Source of the DNA: Caulobacteraceae bacterium
GTDB taxonomy: Bacteria; Pseudomonadota; Alphaproteobacteria; Caulobacterales; Caulobacteraceae
DNA length: 63,221 bases
Direction: 5' to 3'
Assembly (NCBI GenBank): GCA_030446805.1
Contig: JAUJMO010000005.1
Span: 89,059-152,279, forward strand
Shown one piece after another: positions 36,401-51,400 of this stretch. The position numbers and the translations under genes were made by a program. How positions within the stretch are numbered: the stretch's first letter is position 1; every line of letters begins with the position of its first letter. Under the pieces are notes generated by a model. The model saw only the letters and a list, made by a program, of their open reading frames with translations. It ran no database searches and had not been told where the DNA came from.

Positions 36401-39400
36401 CTTGCCGGCGATCTCCACCTGACGGGTGCCGCAGCACTCGCCGGGGCTATAGCGGCGCTCCGGGCCGCTCCCGGCCGCTTCGCCGTAGAGCTTAACCAGC
36501 ATGGCGTAGTCCACGTCGTTCTCTGAGAACGCACCCCGCACGGCGTCCAGATAGGCTTTGTGGCCGTCCGTGGTGAGCTGCACCCGGCCGTCCAGCCGCT
36601 GCCGAACGTCGTCCATGAAGAAGTTGGCCGTCTCGGCTTCCCGCCCGCCGACCATGTAGGACACGATCAGCTTGGAGTCGGCGACGAGGGCTGTCCACGT
36701 CCAGACGTTTCCCGCGCCGTAGGGCGCGGCCTTCGCGTCCGCGACGTTCTTCTCCTTGCTGTAGCAGAAGGACCAGATCTCATCGCACTGGACACGGCGG
36801 GCCTTTACGCCCCGCACGTGCTCCCAATGGTAGGCGGCGCACGCCTCGCCAGCGTCGGACAGCAACTTCGACACGGTGTTGATGGACACGCCGCACACGC
36901 GGCTGATCGACCGCATGGACGATCCCTCGCAGAGCATCGAGAGGATTTGGACGCGCTCGGCGAGTGGCAGCCGGTTCATGCTCATTTGATGTGAACACTC
37001 TGCTTGAGTGTCAAGCATAACGACTCACTCTCACGCTTTGCTCTGAGAGCGAGTGCGTGCTAAAAGTGCACAACGGCGCAGAGGTGTGGACCCCGCTGCG
37101 CCGTTGCTCCGCGCCCCTTCTGGAAGGGGCGCGGATGGGAGCCGATTGAAGGCCGCTACCTTTCCTTCTCAGGGGAGCCGGGTAGCGGCCTTTCCTATGT
37201 GTCCTCGCCCCGAACGCCGGTCGGCGTCTCGCTCGGGGCTCCTGTCCCTCCTGGCCATGATCTTCGCCTCCGATTCTGTTGGCCAGCATACGCGCGCGCC
37301 TTGCTCTGTCAACAGGTTCGTGATACGGGCCCGTAAATCGCGCCTGTTGGACGAAAGGCTCACAGTATGTCGGACGACCAGGTCGGGGGAAAGGCTCCCA
37401 AAGATCGGAGCCCGAGTTTTCCGTTTATACCGCTCCAGACAGCCGTCGAGCGTCTGCTTGCTTTCGAGCAGATGTTCGGCCGACACGATACGCCCGCTAT
37501 AAAGGCCGGCAAGGCGTGGGGGATGAAGGACGGGAGCAGCCAAGCGTTCCAGACGACGGCGGCTTTGAAAGCGTTTGGTTTCGTTGACTATCGCGGCTCA
37601 GGGCCGACCCGTCCTACTTTCATAACTGAGGAGGGGCGTGTGCTCCTCCGGGCCCAGCAGGACTCGATCAAGCGCGAGGTGCTCCGCCGCGCCGCCCTCA
37701 AGCCAAAGATCATCGAACGCTTTTGGCACGAATGGGGTGCGGACCGGCCCATTGATGACATCTGCATCGATGACCTGCACTTCAAACATGGGTTCACGAT
37801 CGGCGCGGCCCAGACCTTCCTACGGGTCTATGATGCCACTATCGCCTATGCAGGACTCGGAGAGTCTGATAAGAAGGCCCCAGAGGAAGAGGCCCCGCCA
37901 CTTTCGGCTGTTGACGTCGGCGACACTGTGCAGGTGGAGATCAACGGGCAACAGGTCCTCCCCGCGCCCACGCGGGTGCGGGCCGTGCAAGAGCACGGCG
38001 GGGTGCAATGGGTTTTCCTCGACGGTAGCGAGGCGGGTGTTCGTATGGAGCAGGTCCAACTAGTGCAGAAGGGGCTTACCCCGCCCCCAGTCCAGCCGCT
38101 GGGCGCAGCCCCGGTGCTGCCGTTGGAGTCAGGCTCGACGGAGCCTGCGCGCACCGCCAAAGGCGCGGGCTGGAAAGAAGAGCGCCTGATCGATGATGCT
38201 GGGGAGGAAACGTTCCTCTCTTACAAGGGGGAGCCTTCGGTCGAGCGCTATGAGTTCATCCGGGACTATCTGGACTTCCGCATCAAGCGGCTGAAGCCGC
38301 CTAGCCCGGGCCCCACCGCTTAGCCGCCGCCTTCTTCGCGATCTCCGAGCGCTGCTCCGGTGTAAGTGCGCCCGCACGGGCCGCCCCACCGGCCTTGCCG
38401 CCCCGGCGGTGGTGTTCCTTGGACGGGTCGTTCTGCGTGTCCTCGACTTCGCCGGTGGCGATCCGCCCAATCAGCACGGCGTTGCCGATCACATCGGCGG
38501 GCCGCTTCTCACCTCTAGGACCCTTCGGCATTCTTCTTCCTCCCCACGGGGTTCCAATGTTGCAGGGTCGCGGGCCGGGGGAACTCTCGCCGCTGTCCCG
38601 GCTGTAGCACCAGCTTAGTCCCGCCGCCGAGGGTCACGCGTATGGCGTAGGGCGCGTGATTGACCATCGCAGCACACCGTTCCCGGCGCGGGCTCTCAGG
38701 CAAGGTCACGCTACCACAGGGTGATGGCTTCGGCGTACATCCTGATCTGTTGCTCTACTTCCTCGCGGCGCTCTTCAGTGACATCACGCACCGGTGCGTC
38801 GCCAGTGGCGGCGTGGAAGCGCATCTGTCCAGTATCGATAAGCTGCAGGGTGTAGGAGCAGCGCTCCTGTTCAGCGCGATAGTAGGCGATGCGATGGCGG
38901 GCGAATTCCGGGTCTGAGGCCATGCCGCATAATAAGCCAGGTCATTGCCCGAGGCTAACGCACCAAGCCCTGCTGGATTTCAGACTGAGACACTACCGGC
39001 GGGCGGGCGTCTCAGCCTGAAGCGGGCAGGTCGTTGTTCCTTCCGACGAGCGGCTCGCTCGCGGCACAGGCGGTGCTCCAACCCGCGAAGACAGTCCGCC
39101 AAGCGCAGGGGCTATGTGGGCGAGGAGAACCCGGCGCGGGTGATCGACGTCTTCGTCGATGAGCTGGACCTGCTTGGGGAGGTCTCCTCAGCCGCGCTAT
39201 TCTTGCAGGCTGGAGTCTTCAAGTGGCGCGGTTTGCTCTCAGGCGGCGTTCGCCTTAGCCACGCTTCACACTCGCCGTGGCCCTCATGACGCACCAGCCG
39301 ATCGCCCCTCTTCCGGCCCACCAAAGGATCGACCTCTTGGACGTGATCCGCGGCGTCGCCGTGTGCGGTATCCTCGCGGTGAACATCTTCGTCATGGGCA

Positions 39401-42400
39401 CGGTCGGCAGCACCCAGGGGCGCACCTTTCCGGCACAATGGAATGCCGACTGGGTCGCCTGGTTTGGGCAGCGGCTGCTCCTCGAAGGCCCGATGCGGGG
39501 CCTCTTCATGATCCTCTTCGGGGCCGGCATGCTGATGATGCTGCGCAAGAGCGAGGATGAGCATCCGGAAGTCGCGCCGATCGACGTCTGGGCCCGCCGT
39601 TCGCTCGCGCTGCTCGGGCTCGGCGTCGTCCACTTCCTGGTTCTGATGTGGCCGGGGGAGATCTTGTGGACGCTGGGCGTCGCCGCTTTCCCCTTGCTCG
39701 CCTTTCGGACGGCGCGGCCGCGGACCCTGTGGATCTGGGCGCTGGTCATCATCGCCTGCCTCAGCGCCCACCGCGCCTACAGCACGAGCGGCTATGTAGA
39801 CGAGTATCAGTCCGCGCTCGACGGCGAGCGCGCGCGCCAGCAGGGCCGTGCTCTCACCCCCGAACAGGAAGCCGGCCTTGCCGCCGCGGCCGCGGCGGTG
39901 AGCGCAAATTATCCCACCCCGGAAGCGGTCGCCGCCGACGTCGAGAAGCGGACCAGTCTGATCCCGCTTCTCAAGTGGAGCTCCTCTGGCTGGGCGTCCC
40001 GACATCTCGAAATCTATAGCTGGATCGGGGTGGCCGAGAGCCTCGCCTTCATGCTGGTCGGCATGGCGCTTTACCGCTCGCGCATCCTTACCGGCGCAGC
40101 TCCCATGCACCTGTACTGGTGGATGCTGCTGGCCGGTGGCGGCATCGGACTAGGGCTTCGGCTAGCGGACATGTGGTGGCAGGCGCGCACCGGCTTCGAG
40201 CTCGACGTCCACCAGCTCAACCCGGCGATGTCGCTGTTGCGATCGGCCTGGTACCAGCCGGCCCGCCTCGCCTTGACCCTGGCCTATGTAGGCTTGTTCG
40301 CATTGCTGTGGCGAGCGGGGTTGCGGGCCTGGACGCCGCCTTTCCGCGCAATGGGGCGCATGGCGCTGACCGTCTACACGCTCCAGTCGCTCCTCACCTC
40401 GATCTTGTTCTACGCAATGGGCTATTTGGGGAAGTTTGGGGCCGCGAACCTGTTGTTGGCGACCGTTTGCATCTCCGTCGGCACCGCCCTCTTTAGCATG
40501 ATGTGGCTCAAGCACCGCAGCATCGGCCCCATGGAGTGGCTGCTGCGCGCCATCGCCTACGGCACCTTCAGCCCGACCCGGAAGCCGGCGGCCGCGGAGG
40601 CGCTCGGCCGCTCCCCGCCGATATGAGTGGAGGCGGTGGCCAGCATCATCGGTTCCTGGCCAACGTTGCGCGGCGCGATCATCGACCAAATGCGCTACTC
40701 CGCGCATTTTTCTCATGATCCATGCTCGACCGAGATGGTCCTCGCTGTCGAAATCGAGGCGACCAGTTCTTCATCGTTCTCACCGCGCCAAACAGCGGCA
40801 TGGATAGTCATCGGGACACTGTTGACGGAGGGGCGGACTGGATGAGAACTGACTTCGCTAGGTCTTGGCGCAGGCCAAACTCCTCTCTCTCAGAGGCTCA
40901 TAGCCTTAAGCCGCGACCGTGCGAATGCTCTCTGGCTGCGGGGCTACCCCGCACGCGGAACAAGTCAGAAGCAGTGCGAGTACAGCTTTCCTCATCGTTC
41001 CATGAGGCTGAAGGATCTCGGCACTGGCGCCGGCTCCAATCGACCTTGCCGGCTCCAGCCCCTCACTCACCCGCCTGCCGCGGGAACTCGAACCGCGCCG
41101 TGGGATAGCCCAGCGCCTTGGCCCGGGCGATCGCGGCGTCCCGCACGGACTGGGGCGGGTTCGGGCGCGTGGACAGGGCCCAGAGATAGTTGCCGCCCTC
41201 CGTGCCCATCAGCACCCAGCTGTAATCGGGCGCGTGGTCCAGGATGCGGTACTCCACCTTGACCACCCCGCCCAGGAAGCTGACCCGCAGCTTGGCGTTG
41301 TTGCTGCCGGGGATCACCGCAGCGCGCGCGCGGCGCACGCTGGCCTTGCCGGTCGGCGAGCCCGCCCGGCAGGTCAGCGCGATCGCCAGCTCGCCGGCCA
41401 AGCCGCGACTCCAGTCATAGGTCGGAGCCTGGCAGTCCCGCTGGTTGGGGTTGGGCAGGCGGGCGAACTCGTACCAGCGGCCCGAGAACCGGGCGGGGTC
41501 CACCGGCTTGGACGGTTCCGGCGCCTTGCCCATGGCCGGGGTGACCATCGCGAGCGCCAGGGCGAGGGCGACGAGTGGACGCATGGGGCGGCTCCGAAAC
41601 GGTCAAGCCTGAACGAACCGCCGCGCCGTTGGTTCTGTCCCCCATGGCCAAAGTCGCTCCCCTGTTCCTGGCGCTCGCGCTGGCGGGCGCCTGCGCCCAG
41701 CCTCCCGCCCCGACCCGGTCCGAGCCGCGCTTCGTCCCGGAACAGTGGTTCCAAGGCCGCACCGTCGGGCGGGGCGAGTTCCGCCGCAGCCTGGGCGGAA
41801 GCCCGAGCCGCTTCGACATGGTGATCGACGGCGCCTGGAACGGCCGCGTCCTGACCATGGACGAAACCTTCACCAGGCCCGCCGGCGCCGCGGGCCCCGG
41901 CCGCTGGAACCGGGTGTGGACCATCACCCCCACAGGCCGACACTCCTATCTGGGCGAGCTCACCACAGGTCACGGGCCGGCGGAGATCACCGCGGAAGGG
42001 GACACGGTCACCATGCGCTACCGCGCGGACGCGCCGCTGGTGGATCGCCCCTTCCCCGCCCGCTTCGAGCAGACGCTGCGCCTGCGCCCGGACGGCACGG
42101 TGCTGAACACCGCCGACGTGTACAAATGGGGCGTTCGCATCGGCCGCACGACCGTGGTCTTCCGCAAGGCGCCGGGGGCGGCGTGAGGGTGGTCGTCCTG
42201 ACGGGCGCCGGCGTGTCCGCGGAAAGCGGCCTCGGCACCTTCCGCGACAAAGACGGGCTGTGGAGCCGCTACGACCTGGAGGAGGTCGCCACGCCGCAAG
42301 GCTTCGCCCGGGACCCCGCCAAGGTGCACGCCTTCTACAATGCACGCCGGGCGCAGGGCGCCGAAGCCCGGCCCAACCCCGCCCACCACGCCCTGGCGCG

Positions 42401-45400
42401 CCTGGAGGCCGGGCTGGCCGAACGGGGCGGCGAGCTCACCTTGGTCACTCAGAACGTGGACTCCCTGCATGAACAGGCGGGCGCCCGGCGCGTGATCCAC
42501 ATGCACGGCTCGCTGGCGCGCACCCGTTGCGCCGGGTGTGGAGCCGTCTGGCCCGACCGCGGTCTGCTGGCCCTGGAGCGCGCCTGCCCCGAATGCGGCG
42601 CGGTCGGGACGGAGCGCCCCGACGTGGTCTGGTTCGGCGAGGTTCCGCATCACCTCGATGAGATCGCAGGCGCCCTGGCCCGGGCCGATCTGTTCGCCGC
42701 CGTCGGCACGTCCGGCGCCGTATGGCCCGCGGCCGGCTTCGTGCTGGAGGCCCAGGCGCACGGGGCCCGCACCATTGAGCTCAACCTCGAAGCCTCGGAC
42801 ACTGCGGCCGCCTTCGACCACGGGCGCTACGGCCCTGCGTCCGCCGTCGTGCCTAACTGGGTGGAACAATTGCTGAAGGAGCAAGCCTGATGGACATGGA
42901 AGCGCAGGTGCGCGAGGCCATTCTCGACGAACTCACCCGCCAGGCCGAGGCCGGCGGCCTCACCGTCCAGCCGGAAGACGAGGGCGCCGTCACCCTGAAC
43001 GGCCGTGTCGACCTGGAGACCCTCGCCATGGCGGTCGTGGGCGCCGTGGCCGGCGGCCCCTAGACTCACTCCGCCTCGATGGCCTCGATCTGCTCGTCGC
43101 TCAGTCCGAAGTGGTGCCCCACCTCGTGCACCAACACGTGGGCGATCAAATCCGGCAGGCTCACGTCGCCCCGCGCCGCCCACTCGTCCAGAATCGGACG
43201 GCGGTAGAGGAAGATCATCGAAGCCTCCGGCGCGGGATCCAGCACCGAGCGCCGGGTCAGGTCCACGCCGTGGTAAAGCCCGGTCAGGTCATACGGATCA
43301 TCGATCTCCAGCGCGTCCAGCACCTCGTCATCCGGCCAGTCGTCGATGCGGAACACCACATGCCCCGTCATCCGCCGGAAGCCGTCCGGCAGCCGCGCGA
43401 ACGCCGTCTCCGCCATGCGCGCGAAGTCGTCCAGCGAAGGGGCGAGCCCGTCATTCATCGGGCATGAGGATGTGGGGCGCGTCCGGCGGGCGCACCTCGA
43501 ACAGGCCTGTTTCCAGCGGCTGCTGCGGTCGCACCGGACGGAGCGGCTGGCGCGCCAGCGCCTTGAGGGCCGCCGGCTGAAGGGAGGCCGCGTCCCGCTC
43601 GCGCCGCAGCTCGCGCGCCTGGTCCAGCGGGGCGTCCGCGGTCTCCGTCCCGATCCGCCAATAGGACACCTGCAGCCGCCAGACCGTGGCCGAGGCCTGG
43701 GGCGGGGCGGGCCACCGTCGTCCGTCCCGATTCACCGGCCGCACGGGCTCGGGGCGCACGACCGACAGTTCCGTCAGCCCGCACCAGCGGTCTTCGGCCG
43801 CGGGCAGGCTCCGCCCCGGCCGGTCGTCCGCGAGGCGCCCGGGATAGGCGTCCAGCAAGGCTTCGCGCGTGGCGAAGGCGGGCCCGGCCGGCTCGGTGGT
43901 GAAGATCACCGCCTCGCCCGCCGCCAATTGCGCCTCGCGCTGACGCGCCGCCCGGGCGCGAGGGCGATTCAAGGCCTCTTCGGCCGTGGCGGCGACGGGG
44001 TATAGGACGCTCATGGCAGGCCCCGAACTCCTATGCCCCTCGCGCTGATCTTGTCGAGCCATGTGGCCGGAAGCCGCGTCGGCGGCTTCCCCCAGGCCCT
44101 GGCGCTGGCGCAGTGGGGCATCGACCCCGTGCTGGTTCCCACCGTCCTGTTCGGCCGGCGCCCCGGCCGCGGCGCGCCCCCCGGCGGCGGTCCGGTGGAC
44201 GATGGGCTCTTTCGCGGCATGCTCGAGGGGGTGGAGGCCCATGGCCTGCTCGGCCTCTTCGACACGGTGGTCACCGGCTATTTCGCCTCCGCCGACCAGG
44301 TCGGCGCGGCGGCCGTCCTGATCGACCGTATCCGCGCCGCCGACCGCACCGGCGCTTTCGGATCCGCCTTCACCGTGGTCGTGGACCCGATCATGGGCGA
44401 CGCGCCCGACGGCCTCTACGTCCGCGAGGAGGTCGCCGATGCGATCGCGGCCGAGTTGCTCCCCCGCGCCAACCTGCTCACGCCCAATCTGTGGGAGCTT
44501 CGGCGGCTGTCCGGCGCGGAGGCCGGGACGCCGGCCGCCGCAGCGGCGGCCGCCCGCAGCCTGGGCCGCCCCGTCCTGGTCACCTCCGTCCCGACCGGCC
44601 CGGGCCGCATCGGCGCCGTCTACGCCGACGAGGTCCAGGCGCTGCTGTTCTCCCACTCCGAGGCGCCCGACACGCCCCACGGCACGGGCGACGTGGTGGC
44701 CGCCGTGCTGGCCGCGGCGATCGTGGACGGAGCGGCCGCCGCCGCCGCCGCCGAGTCGGCCATCCGAGCCGTGGCGGAATGCGTCTTCGCCGCCGCCGCC
44801 TGGCGTGCCCCCGAACTTCCCGTGGTGGCGCTGGGTCCCCGCCTGCGCACGCCCACGGCGGAGGTAAGGGTCCAGCCGCTTGACGCCGGGTCCTCCGGCG
44901 GCGCCTGACAGCCCTCATGACCAGTGAGATTCACGGCTTCTGCCCGCCCCGGTTCGAGCCCGTCCGGGACCAGCTTCGACGCAACCTCGCCGCCGGCCTG
45001 GAGCTGGGCGTCCGCTTCACCCTCGCGCTGGAGGGCGAGGTCGTGCTCGACCTCTACGCCGGCCATGCGGACCGCGCCGCCACGCGCCCGTTCGGCCCCG
45101 ACACCCTCACGCCCGTCTTCTCCGTCACCAAGGCCGCGGCCGCCCTCATGCTGGCCCGCGCGGTCGACCGCGGTCGTCTCGACTATGATAAGCCCGTCGC
45201 GGACGGCTGGCCCGAGTTCGCCGCAGCCGGCAAGGCCGCCGTGACGGTGGCTCAGGCCCTGTCGCACCAGGCCGGCCTCCCCGGCTTCCCCGAGCCCATG
45301 GACCCCCAGCTCTGGTTCGAACCGGACGAGATCGCCAGGAGGCTGGCCGCCATGGCGCCCTTGTGGCCCCCGGGAACCGCCTCCGGCTACCATCCCATAA

Positions 45401-48400
45401 GCTGGGGCTATCTTGCGGGCGAGATGTTCCGCCGCGCCGACGGGCGCACCCTGGGCCGCGCGCTGTCGGAGGACATCGCCGTCCCGTTCGGCCTCGACCT
45501 GCACATCGGCCTCCCCGACCTCCAGCACGGGCGCGTGGCCGAGATGGTCCGCCCTGGCGCCATGCCCGACCTGGGTCCGATCACCGAGCCGCGCCGCGTC
45601 GCCTTTCTGACCAAATGGGCTTCGCCCTCCGGTCGTTCGAGCGCCGACTGGCGCCGCGCCGAAATCCCCTCCGCCAACGGCCACGCCACGGCCGAAGCCC
45701 TTGCCCGTCTGATGGCGGTGGTCGCCTGCGACGGCGAGTTGGACGGCCGCACGGTGCTCTCCCGAAGCGCCGTGGATGCGCTCCGTCGCGAACGCATCAC
45801 GGGCCAGGATCTGGTGCTGCCCTTTCACCTGTCCTGGGCGGCGGGCCTCACCCGCAACGACCCCGCCCAGCGCTTCTTCGGCCCCGGCCCCCGCAGCCTG
45901 GGTCACTACGGCTGGGGCGGCAGCTGCGCCTTCGCCGATCCCGACCGCCGCCTGTCGGGCGCCTATGTCATGAACAAGCAGAGCAACATCCTGATCGGCG
46001 ATCCCCGGGCGGTGGGGCTGATCGAAGCCGCCTACGCCTGCCTTTAGGCGGGCGCGGCGCTCAGCTTCAGCGCCCGCGAGCGCCGCCAGGCGCCCATCGC
46101 GTACACCGCCGCCCCCGTCCAGATGAAGACGAAGCTGAGCACCCGGAGCGGGTTCAGGTCCTCGCCCTGGCTCACCCCGATGCAGAAGCTCAGGGTGGGC
46201 GCCAGGAACTGCAGGAACCCCACGGTGGACAGCGGCAGCCGCCGCGCCGCCCAGCTGAAAAGCATCAGCGGCGCCACCGTGACCGGCCCCGTGGCCAACA
46301 GCCACAAGGCGCTGGCCGGCGCGTCCAGAAAATGCCCCGCCCCGGTCCGCTCCAGCCACAGGACATAGGCCAGGCCGAAGGGCACGATGAGCAGGCATTC
46401 GATGAACAGCCCCGTCTGGGCGTCGACGCTGACGCCTTTGCGAATGATCCCGTAGGCGGCGAAGCTGAAGGCCAGCACCAGCGAGATCAGCGGCACGGCC
46501 CCCAGCGCCAGCCCTTGCAGCGCAACGCCCGCCGCCGCCGCCGCGATCGCCGCGCCGCCGAACCGGTCCAGCTTCTCCCGGAAGAGCCAGGCGCCGGCCG
46601 CCATGCTCAGCAGCGGGTTCAGGTAGTAGCCAAGGCTGGTCTCCAAGGTCCGTCCGTTGTTCACCGCCCAGACGAACAGGGTCCAGTTCACCACGATCAG
46701 CACCGTGGACACCATCAGGAGCCCCACCGTGCGCGGCCGCCTCAGCGCGGCGCGAACGGCCGGCCCCTGCCGCGCCAGGAGCACCAGCGCCGCGGCCCAC
46801 AGAACGCCCCACACGGCCCGGTGCCCGATGATCTCCCAGGCGTCCGCCCCCGTCCGCCCGATGGCCTGGAACACCAAGGGGGACAGCCCCCAGATCCCAT
46901 AGCAGGCTGTCCCCGCCAGCAGCGGGGCCCGGACATCGGCTTGCCTGTCGCTCACGCCGCGGCTTTGCCGCCGATCAACCCCCGGTCGTCCAGCAGTTGC
47001 GCGATCTGAACCGCGTTCAGCGCCGCGCCTTTGCGCAGGTTGTCGCTGACCACCCACAGGTTCAGACCGTGCTCCACGGTCGGATCGCGCCGGATGCGGC
47101 TCACATAGACCGAGAACTCGCCCACGGCCTCGACCGGGGTGATGTAGCCGCCGTCCTCACGCTTATCGATCACCTGCACGCCCGGCGCTTCGCGCAGGAT
47201 CTCGCGGGCCTCGTCCTCGTCCATCTCGGTCTCGAACTCGATGTTCACCGCTTCCGAATGGCCCACGAACACCGGCACGCGCACGCAGGTCGCGGTGAGC
47301 TGGATAGAGGGATCAAGGATCTTTTGCGTTTCCGCCGTCATCTTCCACTCCTCCTTGGTCGCCCCGTCCGGGAGGAAGTCGTCGATGTGCGGGATCACGT
47401 TGAAGGCGATCTGCTTGGTGAAGTGCTTGGGCTGGTCGGCCCCCAGCACGAACAGGCCCTTGGTGGTCTCCCACAGCTCGTCCATGGCCGGCTTTCCCGC
47501 GCCCGAGACCGATTGGTAGGTCGAGACCACCACCCGCTTGATCCGCGCCTCGTCGTGCAGCGGCTTCAGCGCCGTGACCAGCTGGATAGTGGAGCAGTTC
47601 GGATTGGCGATGATGCCCTTGGCGCGGAAGCCGTCCACCGCGTCCGGGTTCACCTCCGGGACCACCAGCGGGACCTGCGGGTGCATGCGCCAGGCGGAGG
47701 AGTTGTCGATCACCACCGCGGCCGTGCGCCCGATCCGCTCGGCGTGCTGCCGGCTCAGATCCGCGCCGGCGCTCATCAGCACGACGTCCACGCCCGAGAA
47801 GTCGAACTGCTCGAAGTCCTCGCAGCGCAGGATGCGATCGGCGTAGGAGACCTCGACGCCCTTGGAGGACCGGGACGCGATCGCGTGGATGTCGTCGAGG
47901 GGGAAGTTCACCTCCTCCAGCACCGCCATCAGCTCGCGCCCCACGGCGCCCGTCGCCCCCACCACGGCCACCCGATAGCCCATGCCGCTTCTCCCCGTTC
48001 GCAGCTGCGGCAGATAGGGCGTCTTCACTGAGAAGGGGAGCCCTCGCCGCGGTGCTCCCGGCGCGCTAAGATCGCGGGATGATCCGCCCTGCCGCCATCT
48101 CGCTCTTCGCCCTGCTAGGGGCCTGCGCCGCCACGCCGGAGAGCGCCCAGCCACAAGCGAACGCACCCGAGACGGTTCCCGTTGGAACGAGCGACCGAGG
48201 GCCGAGACAGCCCGCTCCGGCCGCCCTCGCCTCGACCGAGGACGCCCGCCTGCAGACCTTTCTCGACGCCGCTTTCGACGCCCGCGCCGCGCTGAGCCCG
48301 CAGTTCCTGACCACCCTGGGCTCCCGCGACCGTTACGGCGAGCTGGACGACTACACGCCCGCGGCCGACGCCCGCCAACTGGCCCTGCTCGAACAGCAGC

Positions 48401-51400
48401 TCGCCCAGTTGAAGCGCGACTTCGACCCCGCCCGCCTGAGCCCCGCCGCCCGCCTCTCCTACCAGCTGTTCGAGAGCCAGGTCGAACGCGCCCGCGCCGA
48501 GGTCCCCTGGCGAGACCACGACTTCATCTTCGCCGCCAACGGCAGCCCCGCGGGCGAGCTTCCGGTATTCCTCATCAACAACCACCGTGTGGACACGGTG
48601 GCCGACGCCCAGGCCTATGTCTCCCGCCTGCGCGACATGGATCGCGTCGGCCGTGAGATCGCCGCCGATTTCGAACGCCGCGCGGCGAAGGGGATCATCC
48701 CGCCCACCTTTGTCTTCGCACCCGCCATCGCCGACGCCCGCAAGGTGATCACCGGCGCACCGTTCGGCTCAGGTCCCGACACCGCCGTCTGGGCCGACTT
48801 CCAGGCCAAGGTGGGCAAGCTGAACGCCGATCCCGCCGTCAAGGCGCGCCTGCTCGCCGAAGGCCGCGCCGCCATGACCGGCTCCTTCCGGGCCGGCGTC
48901 ACGCGCCTGATCACCTCGCTGGAGACCGTGCGCCCGCGCGCCACCTCCAACGCCGGCGTCTGGCGCCTGCCCAACGGCGACGCCTATTACGCGCACCGCG
49001 TGCGCCAATCCACGACCACCGACCTCACCCCCGACCAGATCCACCAGATCGGCCTGTCCGAGGTCGCCCGCATTCAGGGTGAGATGGAGGCCATCAAGCG
49101 CCAGGTCGGCTTCAATGGCACCCTGCAGCAGTTCTTCGCCCATCTGAAGAACGACCCCCGCTTCGAATATCCCAACACCGACGCGGGCCGGCAGCAGTAC
49201 CTCACCGACGCCCGCGCCTACATCGCCGGCCTCATGGCCAAGGCGCCCCAGTACTTCCACCGCCTGCCCAAGGCGCCGCTGGAGGTTCGTGCGGTGGAGC
49301 CCTGGCGGCAGGCCACCGCGTCCGTGGCCTTTTACAGCCGCGGCACGCCCGACGGCTCCCGCCCGGGCATCTATTACGTCAACCTGGCCGACATGACTCA
49401 GGTGTTGAAGCCCCAGATCGAGGGCATCAGCTACCATGAGGGCGCGCCCGGCCACCACTTCCAGATCGCCTTCGCCCAGGAGCAGGCTCAGCTGCCCAAG
49501 TTCCGCCGGTTCGGCGGCTACGGCGCCTATTCCGAAGGCTGGGGGCTTTATACCGAGAAGCTCGGCAAGGAGATGGGCTTCTACCAGGATCCCTATTCCG
49601 ACTTCGGCCGGCTTTCGCTGGAGCTCTGGCGGGCCGCGCGCCTCGTCACCGACACGGGGCTGCACAGCAAGCGCTGGTCGCGCGAGCGCGCCATGGACTA
49701 CTTCAAGCAGAACACCTTGCTCAGCGACCTCGACATTCAGAAGGAGGTCGAGCGCTACATCACCAACCCCGGGCAGGCGACCAGCTACAAGGTCGGCCAG
49801 CTCAAGATCCTGGAGCTTCGCGACCGGGCCCGCCGTGAGCTCGGGCCCCGGTTCGACATCCGCGACTTCCACGCCGCGGTGCTGGACAACGGCGCCCTGC
49901 CGCTGGACGTGCTGGAGCAGCAGGTGGAGGCTTACATCGCGGGCAAGCGGGGCTAGAACCGCTTCTCCATGGCGTGAGATTGGGTCTGCGGCTCAGCCTG
50001 GGCTTTTAGCGCAACTGGTTCACCGCCCAGAGCCGCCGCACCGGGTCGCCCGGGACGGCGGCTCGCAACTCGCGCGTGTTCGACAGCTCCAGCCCGATGA
50101 AGCCGCCCCGGCGCCAGATGACCACGGCCCGGTGCGCGCGGCCCGAGCGGCTCTCGACCAACTCCATCGCCGGCGGCAGCGGCTGTCCGTCGGGGAACCG
50201 CACCGCCGCCCCGCAAGGCGTCAGGTTCCAGATGGTGCATTCCGGCGTAAACTGCCGCTGATCGCCATAGACGAACTTGGCGGCCAGCAGCACGCGGTTG
50301 CGCTTGCAGCGCCGCTGTTCCACGGCCGCGTCGCGGGCCTGGACGTCCCGGTGCAAGGCGTCAGCAAAGGACATGGCGAACCTCCGATCCGGCCGGAGTT
50401 TCGCCCATAAGCCTTAAAGTCTCCTCCACCCCGGACACCGGCCCCCTCAGTCATCGCGCCACGCGCGCTGACAGCTCCCCCGCTTCGCAGGGGAGCAGAC
50501 CGGGGCTAAGCTCCGCCCATGCGCGCTCCGGACGCGACTATGAAACGGGCGAAAGCGCTCCGCCGCTCGCTCACCCCTCCTGAAGCCCGGCTCTGGAAGC
50601 ACATGAGAGCCGGCGCCCTCGGCGGGCTGCACTGGCGCAAACAGCACCCGGTCGGCCCCTACGTGCTCGACTTCTACTGTGCTCAGGCCAGGCTCTGCAT
50701 CGAGATCGACGGCCAGACACACGAGTTTACGATGGCGCGCGACGCCCGCCGCGACGCCTGGCGAGGGCAACAAGGGATCGAAACCCTACGCATTCCCGCC
50801 GAGGCCGTCCGCGTGACTCCCGAATCCGTGCTGGCCCAGATCTTGGAGTCGGCCCAAGCCCGCCTGAAGCTCTGACCCCTCCGTCTGCTCCCCTGCGCAG
50901 CGGGGGAGCTGGCTGGGCGCGAAGCGACCAGACTGAGGGGGCAAGACTCAGAGGAACTGGCCCCCTCCGTCTCGGGCCTACAGCCCAATCCTCCTCCCCC
51001 GCTCCGCAGGGGAGGAGACAGCGCCGTCTACTCCTGCGCGTTGTCCGAGGGCGCGTTGCTCTCGTCCTTGGCCGCGCGGCCCATCTGGCGTTCGGCGATC
51101 CGGGCCGACTTCCCGCGGCGTTCGCGCAGGTAATAGAGCTTGGCCCGCCGCACGACGCCCCGACGCTTCACCTCGATGCTCTCGATCATGGGCGACAGCA
51201 CGGGGAAGACCCGCTCCACGCCCTCGCCGAAGCTGATCTTGCGGACGGTGAAGTTCTCCTGCACGCCGTGACCGGCGCGGGCGATCACCACGCCCTCATA
51301 GGCCTGCACGCGCTCGCGCTCGCCTTCCTTGATGCGCACATTCACGCGCACGGTGTCGCCGGCCTGGAAGTCGGGCGTGCCGCGCAGGGCGCCCAGGCGG